In this document: in pieces, positions 48,524-57,546 of the stretch
Layout of the letters: each line of letters begins with the position of its first letter
Numbering within the stretch: the first letter of the stretch is position 1
Assembly (NCBI RefSeq): GCF_900104475.1
Contig: NZ_FNJR01000004.1
Location: forward strand, 310,001 to 374,000
DNA: 64,000 nucleotides
Origin: Actinopolyspora xinjiangensis
GTDB lineage: Bacteria > Actinomycetota > Actinomycetes > Mycobacteriales > Pseudonocardiaceae
Direction: 5' to 3'
Notes under the pieces: model-generated
What the model was told of the DNA's origin: nothing
The model's input: only the letters and a program-made list of their open reading frames with translations
Databases searched by the model: none
Made by a program: the position numbers and the translations under genes

Positions 48524-49936
48524 TCACCCCCCGGCGATCTCCTCGACCAGGAGCGGCAGCGTGCTCCGCAGCTCCCGCTCGCCACAGGCCGCGTATCCGA
48601 GGGCCAGCCCGTACCACTGCTGCTGGGCCAGGTGGTGCCTGCGCAGACCGTCGACGAACACCCCGCGTCTCCCCAGGTCCCCGATGACGCGGCGCTCGGC
48701 TTCGCCGTCCGACAGCGGCAGCACGACGTGTGCCCCGGCTCGGTCCCCGAACAGCTCGAAGCCCGCCCGATCGAAAGCCGCCACGATCAGCTCCCTCCTG
48801 CGGGAGAACTCACGCCGCAACCGCCGCAGATGCCTGCCCAGGTCCCCGTTGGCGGCGAACTCGGTGAGCAGCCACTGCCCCGCCGGGGCGGGTCGGGTGC
48901 CGGTGCGTTGGCGGTACTCCAGCACGGCGGCGGTCACCCACTCCGGGGCGAGCAGCCAGCCGACCCCGAGCGTGGGGGTGAGTATTTTGCTGGTGGTGCC
49001 CAGGTGCACCACCACGTCCGGCGCCATGGCGGCCAGGACCGGCAGCGGAGCCACGTCGTAACGCAGTTCTCCGTCGTAGTCGTCCTCGACGATCAACCAC
49101 CCGGCCGCTCGTGCCCGCTCGATCAGCGCGGTCCGCCGCTGGGCCGGCATCCTCCCCCCGAGGGGATACTGGTGAGCGGGCGAGCAGTAGACGGCGTTCA
49201 CGTGTTCGGGGATACGTTCCACCACGATCCCGGAGTGGTCCACCGGCACCGGGTGCACCTCGACACCGGCCGCGCGCAACGCCCCCACCGCCCGCTGGTA
49301 TCCGGGGTCCTCGATGGCCACCGACATCCCGGGACGCAGCACCGAGGCGGCCAGTTCGGCGAGGGCCGAGGTGGTACCGGCCGTGGCCAGCACCGAGTTC
49401 TCGGCGGGGCCCTCCACCACCAGACCGCGGTGGCGCAACAGGTGCTCGACGACGGCCGCGCGGTACTCCGGAACCCCGGCCCGGTAGGGCAGGGTGGACG
49501 GAGCCTTGTCCCCGGCGGCGCGCCAGGCGCGGCGCCAGGCGGCACGGTCGATGCCCTCCGACCACGGTGCGCCGGGGGCGAGTAACACCCCCTCCTCCGT
49601 TCCGGTCTCCCGCTCGGAGACCTCGCCACCCCGCGTGGTTCCGGACACTCCGGGCGGAGCCGCCGTGACGTAGGTGCCGGACCCGTGCCTGCCCGCGATC
49701 CAACCCTCGGCGTGGAGCTGCTCGTAGGCGGCCGCCGTGACGGTGCGACTGACGTCGAGGTGCCGGGCCAGCGCACGTGTGGAGGGCAGCCGGTCACCGC
49801 GTCGGAGTTGGCCCCGGGTAGCGGCGTCGCGCAACTCCGCGGCGAGTTGCGCCGCCAACGGTCGGGGACTCGCACGGTCCAGCTCCACCGCCAGTTCCAA
49901 CGGCGGCGCTCCGGAAGGGAAAACCCTGGGTGGCAT
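48524..49936 (-). CDS. MocR-type PLP-dependent regulator (GntR family)
   Basis: The N-terminal 90 residues form a GntR winged helix ([42 protein letters not shown]), and the rest is a class I aminotransferase fold. The PLP lysine is K317 in [16 protein letters not shown], and Asp/Tyr PLP contacts occur in [12 protein letters not shown]. MocR regulators sense PLP or amino-PLP and control nearby metabolic genes. It is divergent from a GNAT gene; an 8-base word shared by both start regions may be its operator. Confidence 0.92.
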   Translation of the reverse strand: MPPRVFPSGAPPLELAVELDRASPRPLAAQLAAELRDAATRGQLRRGDRLPSTRALARHLDVSRTVTAAAYEQLHAEGWIAGRHGSGTYVTAAPPGVSGTTRGGEVSERETGTEEGVLLAPGAPWSEGIDRAAWRRAWRAAGDKAPSTLPYRAGVPEYRAAVVEHLLRHRGLVVEGPAENSVLATAGTTSALAELAASVLRPGMSVAIEDPGYQRAVGALRAAGVEVHPVPVDHSGIVVERIPEHVNAVYCSPAHQYPLGGRMPAQRRTALIERARAAGWLIVEDDYDGELRYDVAPLPVLAAMAPDVVVHLGTTSKILTPTLGVGWLLAPEWVTAAVLEYRQRTGTRPAPAGQWLLTEFAANGDLGRHLRRLRREFSRRRELIVAAFDRAGFELFGDRAGAHVVLPLSDGEAERRVIGDLGRRGVFVDGLRRHHLAQQQWYGLALGYAACGERELRSTLPLLVEEIAGG

Positions 49937-50054
49937 TTTCGAATACTCCCTGAATGGCCCTTCAATGATGCCACCTTTCGGGCGACGCTACGGAGGCGGT
50001 CGCCGGGTCGGCGAGCGCACGCCCACCCAACGCACGCCAATCGGGAGGTGGCAT
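49929..50054. promoter_or_regulatory. Candidate MocR operator: three copies of ATGCCACC
   Basis: The octamer ATGCCACC occurs on the minus strand at 49929-49936 (over the mocR start codon), on the plus strand at 49968-49975, and on the minus strand at 50047-50054 (over the GNAT start region). Direct plus inverted half-sites are typical of MocR operators. Confidence 0.45.
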
Positions 50055-50497
50055 TGCTGGTCAGGGAGCTCGATCACGAGGAGACCGTGGCCGCGTATCC
50101 GGTGCTCCGGGAACTGCGGCCGCATTTTGAGACGGTCGCGGAGTTCCTGGCCGCGGTCGGCAGGCAACGACGGCACGGCTACCGGCTCATAGCTGCCTAC
50201 GCCCCGGAGGAACGGGTGGTGGCGGCTGCCGGATTCCGGGCCGGTGAGTGCCTTGCCTGGGGACACTACGTCTACGTCGACGATCTGTGCACCCTGCCTC
50301 GGGCCAGGGGAAACGGTTACGCGGGTGAGCTGTTGCGCTGGATAGAACGGGAGGCGGCGGCGACGGGGGCGGGCGAGATCCACCTCGACTCGGGCAACGG
50401 ACGACACGCCGCTCACCGGTTGTACGCGAACAGCGGGTTCACCGCGCCTTCCACGCACTTCGTGCGAAAGCTCGACTCCACGGTCACGTCCTCCTGA
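50054..50497 (+). CDS. GNAT family N-acetyltransferase
   Basis: This 147-residue acetyltransferase has the acetyl-CoA loop LPRARGNGYAGELLRWIERE and the C-terminal IHLDSGNGRHAAHRLYANSGF, including the usual strand and Tyr before it. The TTG at 50054 has GGGAGG five bases upstream; a GTG at 50048 is an alternative. It is divergent from mocR and probably its target. The substrate is unknown. Confidence 0.85.
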   Translation: MLVRELDHEETVAAYPVLRELRPHFETVAEFLAAVGRQRRHGYRLIAAYAPEERVVAAAGFRAGECLAWGHYVYVDDLCTLPRARGNGYAGELLRWIEREAAATGAGEIHLDSGNGRHAAHRLYANSGFTAPSTHFVRKLDSTVTSS

Positions 50498-50560
50498 ACC
50501 ACCCCGAGGACGTACGGCGAGGAAGAGCGCACCGGAACTCCTCGGTTCCGGAGAAACTCT

Positions 50561-51007
50561 CTAGCCGGTGGGGTTGACCGCCCGGGCCGGGCGGTAGACG
50601 TGGATGCTGATCGCCGGATCCGGGCCTTCGTTGTTCACCTGGTGAGCGTAGTGGGGCCCGAAAACCCGTGACTGGCCCGCGACGAGCGTGTGCAGCACCT
50701 CGGCCCGGTGATGTCCGGAATCGGAACGCACCGCGCGCTCGGTGAGCACACCGGAGACCACGATGAACGCACCGTCGGCGCCTCCGTGGTCGTGCAGTTC
50801 GGTGTGCTGCTCGGGAAGCCAGCTCAGAATCCAGACCTCGTGGTCGGCTGTACGGCGCAGCAGCCGGGACCAGCGCTGTTCCCGGTCATAGCGCACCAGG
50901 TGCGCCCAGTGGCGACGGTCGTTCGCGACGTCGCGGGCGATCAGCGCGGGGTGGGCCCGGGTGCGTCCGGACGCGTCCAGGACAGTATTCGGTGGAACGG
51001 CGAACAC
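50561..51007 (-). CDS. Cysteine dioxygenase family cupin
   Basis: The 148-residue cupin has the metal ligands H72 and H74 (TELHDHGGADGAFIVVSG) and a third histidine H122 in FGPHYAHQVNN, the three-His site of cysteine dioxygenase-type enzymes that oxidise cysteine to its sulfinate. The GTG start follows AGGA. Upstream lies a small ORF resembling cysteine-linked leader peptides, which supports a sulfur role. A related thiol dioxygenase activity is possible. Confidence 0.88.
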   Translation of the reverse strand: MFAVPPNTVLDASGRTRAHPALIARDVANDRRHWAHLVRYDREQRWSRLLRRTADHEVWILSWLPEQHTELHDHGGADGAFIVVSGVLTERAVRSDSGHHRAEVLHTLVAGQSRVFGPHYAHQVNNEGPDPAISIHVYRPARAVNPTG

Positions 51008-51065
51008 GGTGAGAGATCCTTCGCGGTCAAGTGAGAGGTGGATGAGGACAAGAACATCGGCGACT

Positions 51066-51084
51066 CGCGGATCAGCGATCCACG
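51066..51084 (-). promoter_or_regulatory. Hairpin downstream of the leader peptide
   Basis: GGATC and GATCC arms around an AGC loop, extended by CG pairs past one mismatch, lie just after the leader-peptide stop and before the dioxygenase start. It could be the alternating structure of an attenuator. Confidence 0.35.
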
Positions 51085-51097
51085 ATCGCGCTGTAAC

Positions 51098-51208
51098 TCA
51101 TCGCGAAGGACACAGCGCGCTGGCTACCAGGCGCAGCTCGACATGGCGGTACTGACCGACTGGGAGTCGGACCGCCGTCGGGTTCGCCTTCTCAGCGCAC
51201 ACAAACAC
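51098..51208 (-). CDS. Putative cysteine-responsive leader peptide
   Basis: A 36-codon ORF starts with GTG and ends TGA, encoding a peptide whose end is QYRHVELRLVASALCPSR. The RHVEL-R-ASALC pattern strongly resembles the (R)RHVDLxRVxSAxC putative leader peptides that precede sulfur and cysteine genes in streptomycetes (from memory). A Cys codon (TGT) lies four codons before the stop. The second in-frame GTG is an alternative start. It is 90 bases upstream of the dioxygenase. Ribosome behaviour at Cys would be the sensor, an inference. Confidence 0.65.
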   Translation of the reverse strand: MFVCAEKANPTAVRLPVGQYRHVELRLVASALCPSR

Positions 51209-51379
51209 GGTTTCCAGTTGAGCAGCCACACGCCGGGAGGTCAAGGAACTTCCCGATGTCTCCGCGAGATCTCACACCATCGTGGCCTTCCGCGAGCCGC
51301 TCCGCCCACCTGGCACCGCACGCCCCATGAGATCACGGGCTCGCCACGACCGAAAGGTAAACCCCACGGCGAGTTCCGG

Positions 51380-52480
51380 TCAGTCCAGCGCGGCGAGGAC
51401 ATCGGCCACGAGATCCTCGGTGTCCTCGCACCCGGCGGAAAACCGCACGAACCCCTCGGGAACGGGGTCGCCCCACTGCGCACGCCGATCGACGGTGCTG
51501 TGTACGCCCCCGAAACTCGTCGCCCCGGAGACGAGACCACTTCGGCTCACCAACCGCTCCACCGCCTCGGCGTCCCGCAGTTCGAAGCGCAGTACCCCAC
51601 CCCACCGGCGCATCTGTCGGGCGGCGACCTCGTGGGCGGGGTCGGACGGCATACCGGGCCAACGCACTCCGGAGACGGCCCGGTGCCCGGACAGCGCCTC
51701 GGCCAGTGCGGCGGCGTTCTCGGCCTGCCGAGCGAGCCGCAGGTCGAGCGTGGCCATGCTGCGGTGTGCCAGCCAGGTCTCGAACGGGGCGGGGATCGCG
51801 CCGGAAAGCGTGCGGACGCGGACGAGCCGCCACGCGAGGTCCTCGTCGCGCACACTGACGTGGCCGAGCAACAGGTCACTGTGACCGCACAGCGCCTTGG
51901 TGTCACTTGCGAGCACCGCGTCGGCGCCGAGTTCCAGCGGTCGCTGCCCCAGCGGGGTGGCGGTCGTGTTGTCCACCGCCACCAGTGCTCCCGCCGCGTG
52001 CGCGCGCTCGGCCAGGGCGGCGATGTCGCAGACGTCGAGCCCCGGATTGGAGGGCGTCTCCAGCAACACCAGGCGGGCGCCGTCGAAAACGCCGTCGGGG
52101 AAGGGGCCCGCGGTGGGGACCTCGCGCACCTCCAGGTGCAGCTCGGAGAGCTCGGTGCGCACGAACTCCCTGGTGGCGTAGTAACCGTCGGTGGGAAGCA
52201 CCAACACATCGCCCGCGTGCAGCACGGCCCGCAGCAGGGTTCCGATGGCCGCCATCCCGGACGGCAGCAGCAGGCACCGCCCGCCGTCCAGATCCCCGAT
52301 GGCGGCCTCCAAAGCACGCCAGCTGGGGTTTCCGCCCCTGCCGTAGAAGTCGGAGTCACCGAGCCGGTCGGATCCCCCCAGGTGGTACGGGGCCGCGAAC
52401 ACCGGACCGGGCATGAACGGCTCCCCCGGGGCCGGTTCGGTCTCTCCACCGTGTACGCAGCGCGTCCCGTCCCCGTACAA
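51380..52480 (-). CDS. Cystathionine gamma-lyase
   Basis: This 366-residue Cys/Met-metabolism PLP enzyme cleaves cystathionine to cysteine, 2-oxobutyrate and ammonia; gamma-synthase activity cannot be excluded. Family features are YGRGGNPSWRALEAAI, LLLPSGMAAI, VDNTTATPLGQRPLELGADAVLASDTK with the PLP lysine K195, and SGAIPAPFETWL. The TTG at 52480 (YGDGTRCVHGG) has AGGAAGGAG upstream. It follows gpsA by 32 bases. Together with the dioxygenase it makes a cysteine-supply and oxidation pair. Confidence 0.9.
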   Translation of the reverse strand: MYGDGTRCVHGGETEPAPGEPFMPGPVFAAPYHLGGSDRLGDSDFYGRGGNPSWRALEAAIGDLDGGRCLLLPSGMAAIGTLLRAVLHAGDVLVLPTDGYYATREFVRTELSELHLEVREVPTAGPFPDGVFDGARLVLLETPSNPGLDVCDIAALAERAHAAGALVAVDNTTATPLGQRPLELGADAVLASDTKALCGHSDLLLGHVSVRDEDLAWRLVRVRTLSGAIPAPFETWLAHRSMATLDLRLARQAENAAALAEALSGHRAVSGVRWPGMPSDPAHEVAARQMRRWGGVLRFELRDAEAVERLVSRSGLVSGATSFGGVHSTVDRRAQWGDPVPEGFVRFSAGCEDTEDLVADVLAALD

Positions 52481-52512
52481 CGGAGTCTCCTTCCTGTCGA
52501 GCGTGTCGGTCG

Positions 52513-53553
52513 CTACTCCGGTTTGCGGTCCCGCCCCAGCAACTCGGCCGCGGCGGGGATCGGATCCAGTCCTTCGTGGCACACGCGGTGGACCACCTCG
52601 GCTATCGGCATTTCCACCCCGTTGGCGGCCGCCAGCTCGCACAACGAGCGGCAGGACTTGACCCCCTCGGCCACCTGGCCGTGCGCGGCCCGCTGCGCCT
52701 CCGCGACGGAGTCGCCACGTCCCAGCCGCTCCCCGAACGTACGGTTGCGGGACAACGGCGAGACACAGGTCGCCACCAGGTCCCCCGTACCGGCCAGACC
52801 GGCGAAGGTCATGGGTTCGGCCCCCAGCGCCGTTCCCAGTCGGGTCGTCTCGGCGATCCCCCTGGTGATGAGAGTGGACATGGTGTTGGAGCCGTACCCG
52901 AGCCCGGAGGCCACCCCGCAGGCGAGCGCTATCACGTTCTTGCAGGCACCTGCGACCTCCACCCCGACGATGTCGGTGTTGGTGTACGGCCGGAAGTACC
53001 TCGTCGAGCAGGCCCGCTGCAGCGCGACCGCGCGGTCGTGGTCCGGACAGGCCACCACTGTGGCGGTGGGCTGCTCCTCGGCGATCTCCTTGGCGAGGTT
53101 GGGGCCGGAGACGACCGCCACCCGCTCGGCGGGAACATCGGCCACCTCGGCTATCACCTGGCTCATCCGCTTCAGGGTGCTCAGCTCCACACCCTTGGCC
53201 AGGCTGACGAGGGTGGCCCCCTCCGGGAGCAGGGGCTGCCACCCGGTCAGGTTCTCCCGGAGTGTCTGGCTGGGCACGGCCAGCACCACCGCGTCGACGC
53301 CGTGCAGCGCTTCGGCGGCGTCGTCGGTGGCACGCAACCCCTCCGGAAGCGGAATCCCCGGCAGGTACTCGGGATTGACCCTGTCGCGCTCGACGGCCTC
53401 GGCCACGTGAGCACGCCGCGCCCACAACCGCACTTCGGTCCCCGCGTCGGCGAGCACCTTCGCGAACGTGGTGCCCCAGGAGCCGGCCCCCAGCACCGCT
53501 ACGCGGCGGAGCACCTCCGGCCCCGACGGCGAGACGACGGCCGCCTCAGACAT
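52513..53553 (-). CDS. gpsA: Glycerol-3-phosphate dehydrogenase (NAD(P)+)
   Basis: GpsA reduces dihydroxyacetone phosphate to glycerol-3-phosphate for phospholipids. The Rossmann motif [17 protein letters not shown] opens the domain. [30 protein letters not shown] and the catalytic lysine in [15 protein letters not shown] follow. I chose the ATG at 53553 (MSEAAVV), which overlaps the plsC end by eight bases, indicating coupling of two consecutive lipid genes. Length 346 is typical. Confidence 0.97.
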   Translation of the reverse strand: MSEAAVVSPSGPEVLRRVAVLGAGSWGTTFAKVLADAGTEVRLWARRAHVAEAVERDRVNPEYLPGIPLPEGLRATDDAAEALHGVDAVVLAVPSQTLRENLTGWQPLLPEGATLVSLAKGVELSTLKRMSQVIAEVADVPAERVAVVSGPNLAKEIAEEQPTATVVACPDHDRAVALQRACSTRYFRPYTNTDIVGVEVAGACKNVIALACGVASGLGYGSNTMSTLITRGIAETTRLGTALGAEPMTFAGLAGTGDLVATCVSPLSRNRTFGERLGRGDSVAEAQRAAHGQVAEGVKSCRSLCELAAANGVEMPIAEVVHRVCHEGLDPIPAAAELLGRDRKPE

Positions 53554-54325
53554 GGTCGTCGTTCCGCTCCCCTCGCTTGGAGCTCGAGTAGAACGCGGTG
53601 GGAGCCCGCTCGCCCCTGATCTCGGCCAGCTGGTCACGCACCAGACGCATGATCAGCTCGGTGACCTCGCGCAGCGTCCTGGTGTCGGCTTCGCCCCGGG
53701 GGTACGCGGAGAGGTCGACGGGCGGACCGAACTTCAACGTCACCCGCTTGCGGGGGAAGGGGCGGAAACGCTTGTTGTACTGGTCGTAGATCTCCCTGGT
53801 TCCCCACCGCGCCACCGGAACCACCGGGACGTCGTGCTCCAGCGCGAGCCGCGCCACCCCCAGCTTGGGGATCATGGGCCAACCGTCCGGGTCCTTGGTG
53901 ATGGTGCCGTCGGGATAGATCAGCACGACTTTGCCCCGCTCCAGAGCCCGGTGGGCCTCCCGCAGGCTCTGCTGGGCGTTCACGCTGCCGCGATACACCG
54001 GAATCTGCTCGACCCCCCGGAGCACGCCGCGCAGCACCGGATAGTTCCAGAGCGTGTGCTTGGCGAGGAACCGGGGAAGCCTGCCCGCCCGGTGCACCGA
54101 GACCGCGTCGTAGATCGGGTCGAGGTGCGAGACGTGGTTGAGCACCAGCAGCGCGCCGCCCTCGGCGGGAACATGCTCCAACCCGATCAGCCTGGTTCGG
54201 GCGAGCAGCGTCTTGACCGGATAGAACACCAGGATGGCGATCGCCAACCAGATCCTGCCGACCACACCGCGTCCACGTTCCTTGGTGCCGCTGCGGGAAC
54301 GCCGCAGACTCCTGGGCTCGGCCAC
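53546..54325 (-). CDS. plsC: 1-acyl-sn-glycerol-3-phosphate acyltransferase
   Basis: This membrane acyltransferase makes phosphatidic acid. It has an N-terminal hydrophobic helix ([17 protein letters not shown]), the catalytic HX4D motif [13 protein letters not shown], the substrate motif IPVYRG, and the glycerophosphate-binding [10 protein letters not shown] (EGTRS-like). The GTG at 54325 is preceded by AGGAGT. It immediately precedes gpsA and the two overlap, so glycerol-3-phosphate supply and acylation are linked. The substrate chain length is unknown. Confidence 0.92.
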   Translation of the reverse strand: MAEPRSLRRSRSGTKERGRGVVGRIWLAIAILVFYPVKTLLARTRLIGLEHVPAEGGALLVLNHVSHLDPIYDAVSVHRAGRLPRFLAKHTLWNYPVLRGVLRGVEQIPVYRGSVNAQQSLREAHRALERGKVVLIYPDGTITKDPDGWPMIPKLGVARLALEHDVPVVPVARWGTREIYDQYNKRFRPFPRKRVTLKFGPPVDLSAYPRGEADTRTLREVTELIMRLVRDQLAEIRGERAPTAFYSSSKRGERNDDHV

Positions 54326-54429
54326 ACCAAACTCCTTCCGTTCCAGCGGCTGCCAACATACCCGTTGGGGTTGTTTCCACCCATTGACCGGTCGTGCCGC
54401 CCGTTTCGGGCGAGGAGCAGAATGGCGGA

Positions 54430-55101
54430 GTGACCGTGGGAGTTCAGCTGCTCGTACCCATCAAACCGTTGCACTCGGCCAAGACCCGGTTGCGTGGCGG
54501 GGAGATCCCTCCGGGAAAACACGCCGAGCTCGTGACGGCGCTGGCGCTGGACACCGTGCTTGCCGCCGAGGCTGCCGAACGGGTGCTGCGGGTGATCGTG
54601 GTCACTTCGGATCCGGAGCTGACGCGCCGGTTCCGCGACCACGGTGTGGAGGTGCTGGCGGACGCGCCCCTCGCCGGGCTCAACGCGGCGCTGCGTCACG
54701 GCGACGGCGTTCTCCGCGAACGGCTGCCGCACGTCCGCACCGGTGCACTCCAGGCCGATCTGCCCGCGTTGCGCGGTGGGGAACTGGACGGGGCGATCGC
54801 GGAGGCGGGGGCGGAGCGCGCCTGCTGCGCCGACCGGCAGGGCACCGGCACGACCTTGCTGCTGGCTTCGAGCGGGGCTCCGCTGCGGCCGAGCTTCGGT
54901 CCGGGGTCGGCGGCGGCCCACCGGGAAGGCGGCGCGAACCCGCTGCGCGGGCCGTGGGAGTCGCTGCGCTGCGACGTGGACACCGAGGCGGACCTGCGCA
55001 CCGCCGCGCGACTTCGGCTCGGGGAACACACCCGCGCGTTACTTCGGGACGAAGCCCCGGAACTCCTCGACCGCTGGGCGGGCTGTCCCGACACGGTGTA
55101 G
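54430..55101 (+). CDS. cofC: 2-phospholactate/phosphoenolpyruvate guanylyltransferase
   Basis: CofC (FbiD in mycobacteria) activates phosphoenolpyruvate or 2-phospho-L-lactate with GTP in coenzyme F420 synthesis. The protein begins VQLLVPIKPLHSAKTRLRG, the nucleotidyl-transfer loop, and contains VTSDPELTRRFRDHGVEVL, ALQADLPALR and ERACCADRQGTGTT. I chose the GTG at 54430. It lies between gpsA-plsC and ppk, as in M. tuberculosis (Rv2983). Confidence 0.92.
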   Translation: MTVGVQLLVPIKPLHSAKTRLRGGEIPPGKHAELVTALALDTVLAAEAAERVLRVIVVTSDPELTRRFRDHGVEVLADAPLAGLNAALRHGDGVLRERLPHVRTGALQADLPALRGGELDGAIAEAGAERACCADRQGTGTTLLLASSGAPLRPSFGPGSAAAHREGGANPLRGPWESLRCDVDTEADLRTAARLRLGEHTRALLRDEAPELLDRWAGCPDTV

Positions 55102-55226
55102 TCCGCACTTCTTCTCCGGGGCCGCGGGAGGTTTCCGCCACGGAAGCCCCGGAGTCGGCCTCACCTGAGCCCCGCCACGCTCGTCCGTTCCCAGCCTGCC
55201 CGAACAGCTACTGTAAGCTCCGTCAC

Positions 55227-55240
55227 CATCCGATCGGATG
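55227..55240. promoter_or_regulatory. 14-base perfect palindrome upstream of ppk
   Basis: CATCCGATCGGATG lies 17 bases before the ppk ATG, just after a possible -10 (TACTGT, 55209-55214). Its position suits an operator near the transcription start. Confidence 0.4.
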
Positions 55241-55257
55241 AGCGTACCCCCTACCTC

Positions 55258-57540
55258 ATGAGCGAGAATAGGGATGTGAGCACGGACGGCGACGATCGGC
55301 TTTCCGAACCGACGCGAGGGCAACACCCCGGCGGAGCCCCCGCCCCGGGGGAGCGGAACGCGTCCGAAACAACGACCGACGAGGCCCGACCGGCTCCCGA
55401 GGGGGCGGGCACGCGCCCCGGCGAACCCGACGGTGCCCGTGTCCCGGCCGCCCCTCCCGCGGTCACGCGTGCCGCGGCCAGCACCGATCTCCCGGAGAAC
55501 CGGTACCTGAACCGCGAGCTGTCCTGGTTGGATTTCAACGCCCGGGTACTGGCGGTGGCCGAGGACCCGTCACAACCACCCCTGGAGCGCGCGAAGTTCC
55601 TGGCCATATTCGCCTCGAACCTGGACGAGTTCTACATGGTCAGGGTGGCGGGGCTGAAGCGGCGCGAGGAGACCGGGCTGTCGGTGCGCAGCGCCGACGG
55701 TCTCTCGCCGCACGAGCAGCTCACCAGAATCTCGGCACGCAACCAGGATCTGGTCGAGCGGCTCGACCGGGTGTTCCTCGACGAGCTGCTGCCGGAGCTG
55801 GAGGCCAACGGCATCCGCGTCCTGAGCTGGTCCCGGCTCGAACAGCGGGAGCGGGAGAACCTGACGCGCTACTTCCAGGACCACGTCTTCCCGGTACTCA
55901 CCCCGCTGGCCGTCGATCCGGCGCACCCCTTCCCCTACATCTCCGGGCTGTCGCTGAACCTCGCCGTGATGGTCACCGACCCCGAGGCGGGCATCAAGAG
56001 GTTCGCCCGGGTCAAGGTCCCGGACAACGTGGCGCGGTTGATCCGGGTGGAGGAGGACCGGGACAGGTCGCAGAGCACCTTCATCCCGCTCGAGGAGCTC
56101 ATAGCCGCGCACCTGGACAAACTGTTCCCGGGAATGGAGGTAACCGAGCACCACATCTTCCGGGTCACCCGGAACGCGGATCTGGAGGTCGAGGAGGACC
56201 GCGACGAGGACCTGCTGCAGGCGATGGAACGTGAGCTCGCCCGTCGGAGGTTCGGCCCTCCCGTTCGGCTGGAGATCGCCGACACGATGAGCCGGACGAT
56301 GCTCGACCTGCTGCTGCGCGAACTGGACGTGGATCCGCACGACGTGGTCGAGGTACGCGGCCTGCTGGACCTGTCCTGCCTGTTCCAGCTGGGAAAACTG
56401 CAACGCCCGGATCTGAAGGGCTCGCCGATGGTACCGGCGACCCATCCGGCGTTCGCGGAGGGCAACACGTCCAAGAGCATCTTCGCGACGCTGCGGGAGG
56501 GCGACGTACTGCTGCACCATCCCTATCACGCGTTCTCCACCTCGGTGCAGCGGTTCATCGAACAGGCCGCGGTGGACCCGCAGGTGCTCGCGATCAAGCA
56601 GACGCTGTACCGGACCTCGGGTGACTCACCGATCGTCAACTCGCTGATCGACGCGGCCGAGGCGGGCAAGCAGGTGGTGGCACTGGTCGAGCTCAAGGCG
56701 AGGTTCGACGAGCAGGCCAACATTCAGTGGGCCCGCGCGCTGGAGCGTTCCGGGGTGCACGTGGTCTACGGGCTGGTGGGGCTGAAAACGCACTGCAAGA
56801 CGGCGCTCGTGGTCCGCCAGGAAGGGGCGAGCCTCCGGCGTTACTGCCACCTGGGGACCGGCAACTACAATCCGAAAACAGCTCGGTCGTACGAGGACCT
56901 CGGACTGCTCACCGCCGACGACGACATCGGCGCCGATCTGACTGATCTGTTCAACGTGCTGACCGGATACGCGCGACACGACACTTATCGTCGAATTCTG
57001 GTTTCGCCACAGGGCATCCGAACCGGCATAGTCGAACGCATCGAGGGTGAAATATCCCTCGCGGGGAGCGGACAGCCGGCCGGCATTCGCATGAAGGTCA
57101 ATTCACTGGTCGACGAACAGATCATCGACGCCCTCTACCGGGCATCGATAGCCGGGGTACCGATCAGAATCGTGGTACGCGGTATCTGCGCCCTGCAGGC
57201 CGGGGTCAGCGGATTGAGCGACAACATCGAGGTTCGCTCCATTCTCGGCCGGTTCCTGGAACATTCCAGAGTGTTTCACTTTCAGGGCTCGAACGAGCAC
57301 TGGATCGGCAGTGCCGACATGATGCACCGCAATCTGGACCGGCGGATCGAAGCACAGGTCCAGGTGACCGACCCCCGCCTGACAGCGGAGCTGGACGCGC
57401 TACTCGACTCGGCACTGCATCCGCAGACCCGCTGTTGGGTACTCAACGCGAAGGGCGACTGGGAGGCCTCGCCACGCCAGGACCAGCAGGTTCGCGACCA
57501 CCAGGTGGAGATGCTGCGGATGCACGGCGCTAAGGTGTGA
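55258..57540 (+). CDS. ppk: Polyphosphate kinase PPK1
   Basis: PPK1 builds polyphosphate from ATP. After about 75 disordered residues, the N domain begins [21 protein letters not shown] and [16 protein letters not shown]. The catalytic core includes [20 protein letters not shown] and the autophosphorylated histidine H531 in [14 protein letters not shown]; the second histidine is H674 in [11 protein letters not shown]. Length 760 reflects the extended N-terminus. Six bases separate it from mutT1, the widespread ppk-mutT1 pair. Confidence 0.97.
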   Translation: MSENRDVSTDGDDRLSEPTRGQHPGGAPAPGERNASETTTDEARPAPEGAGTRPGEPDGARVPAAPPAVTRAAASTDLPENRYLNRELSWLDFNARVLAVAEDPSQPPLERAKFLAIFASNLDEFYMVRVAGLKRREETGLSVRSADGLSPHEQLTRISARNQDLVERLDRVFLDELLPELEANGIRVLSWSRLEQRERENLTRYFQDHVFPVLTPLAVDPAHPFPYISGLSLNLAVMVTDPEAGIKRFARVKVPDNVARLIRVEEDRDRSQSTFIPLEELIAAHLDKLFPGMEVTEHHIFRVTRNADLEVEEDRDEDLLQAMERELARRRFGPPVRLEIADTMSRTMLDLLLRELDVDPHDVVEVRGLLDLSCLFQLGKLQRPDLKGSPMVPATHPAFAEGNTSKSIFATLREGDVLLHHPYHAFSTSVQRFIEQAAVDPQVLAIKQTLYRTSGDSPIVNSLIDAAEAGKQVVALVELKARFDEQANIQWARALERSGVHVVYGLVGLKTHCKTALVVRQEGASLRRYCHLGTGNYNPKTARSYEDLGLLTADDDIGADLTDLFNVLTGYARHDTYRRILVSPQGIRTGIVERIEGEISLAGSGQPAGIRMKVNSLVDEQIIDALYRASIAGVPIRIVVRGICALQAGVSGLSDNIEVRSILGRFLEHSRVFHFQGSNEHWIGSADMMHRNLDRRIEAQVQVTDPRLTAELDALLDSALHPQTRCWVLNAKGDWEASPRQDQQVRDHQVEMLRMHGAKV

Positions 57541-57546
57541 GTCGAG

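Larger units (their letters stand above)
51008..51379 (-). promoter_or_regulatory. Leader region of the cysteine dioxygenase gene
   Basis: This 372-base region between the gamma-lyase gene and the dioxygenase gene contains the leader-peptide ORF at 51098-51208, a second nine-codon frame overlapping its stop by ATGA (51072-51101), and a GATC-rich hairpin at 51066-51084. It has the layout of a translational attenuator. Confidence 0.6.
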
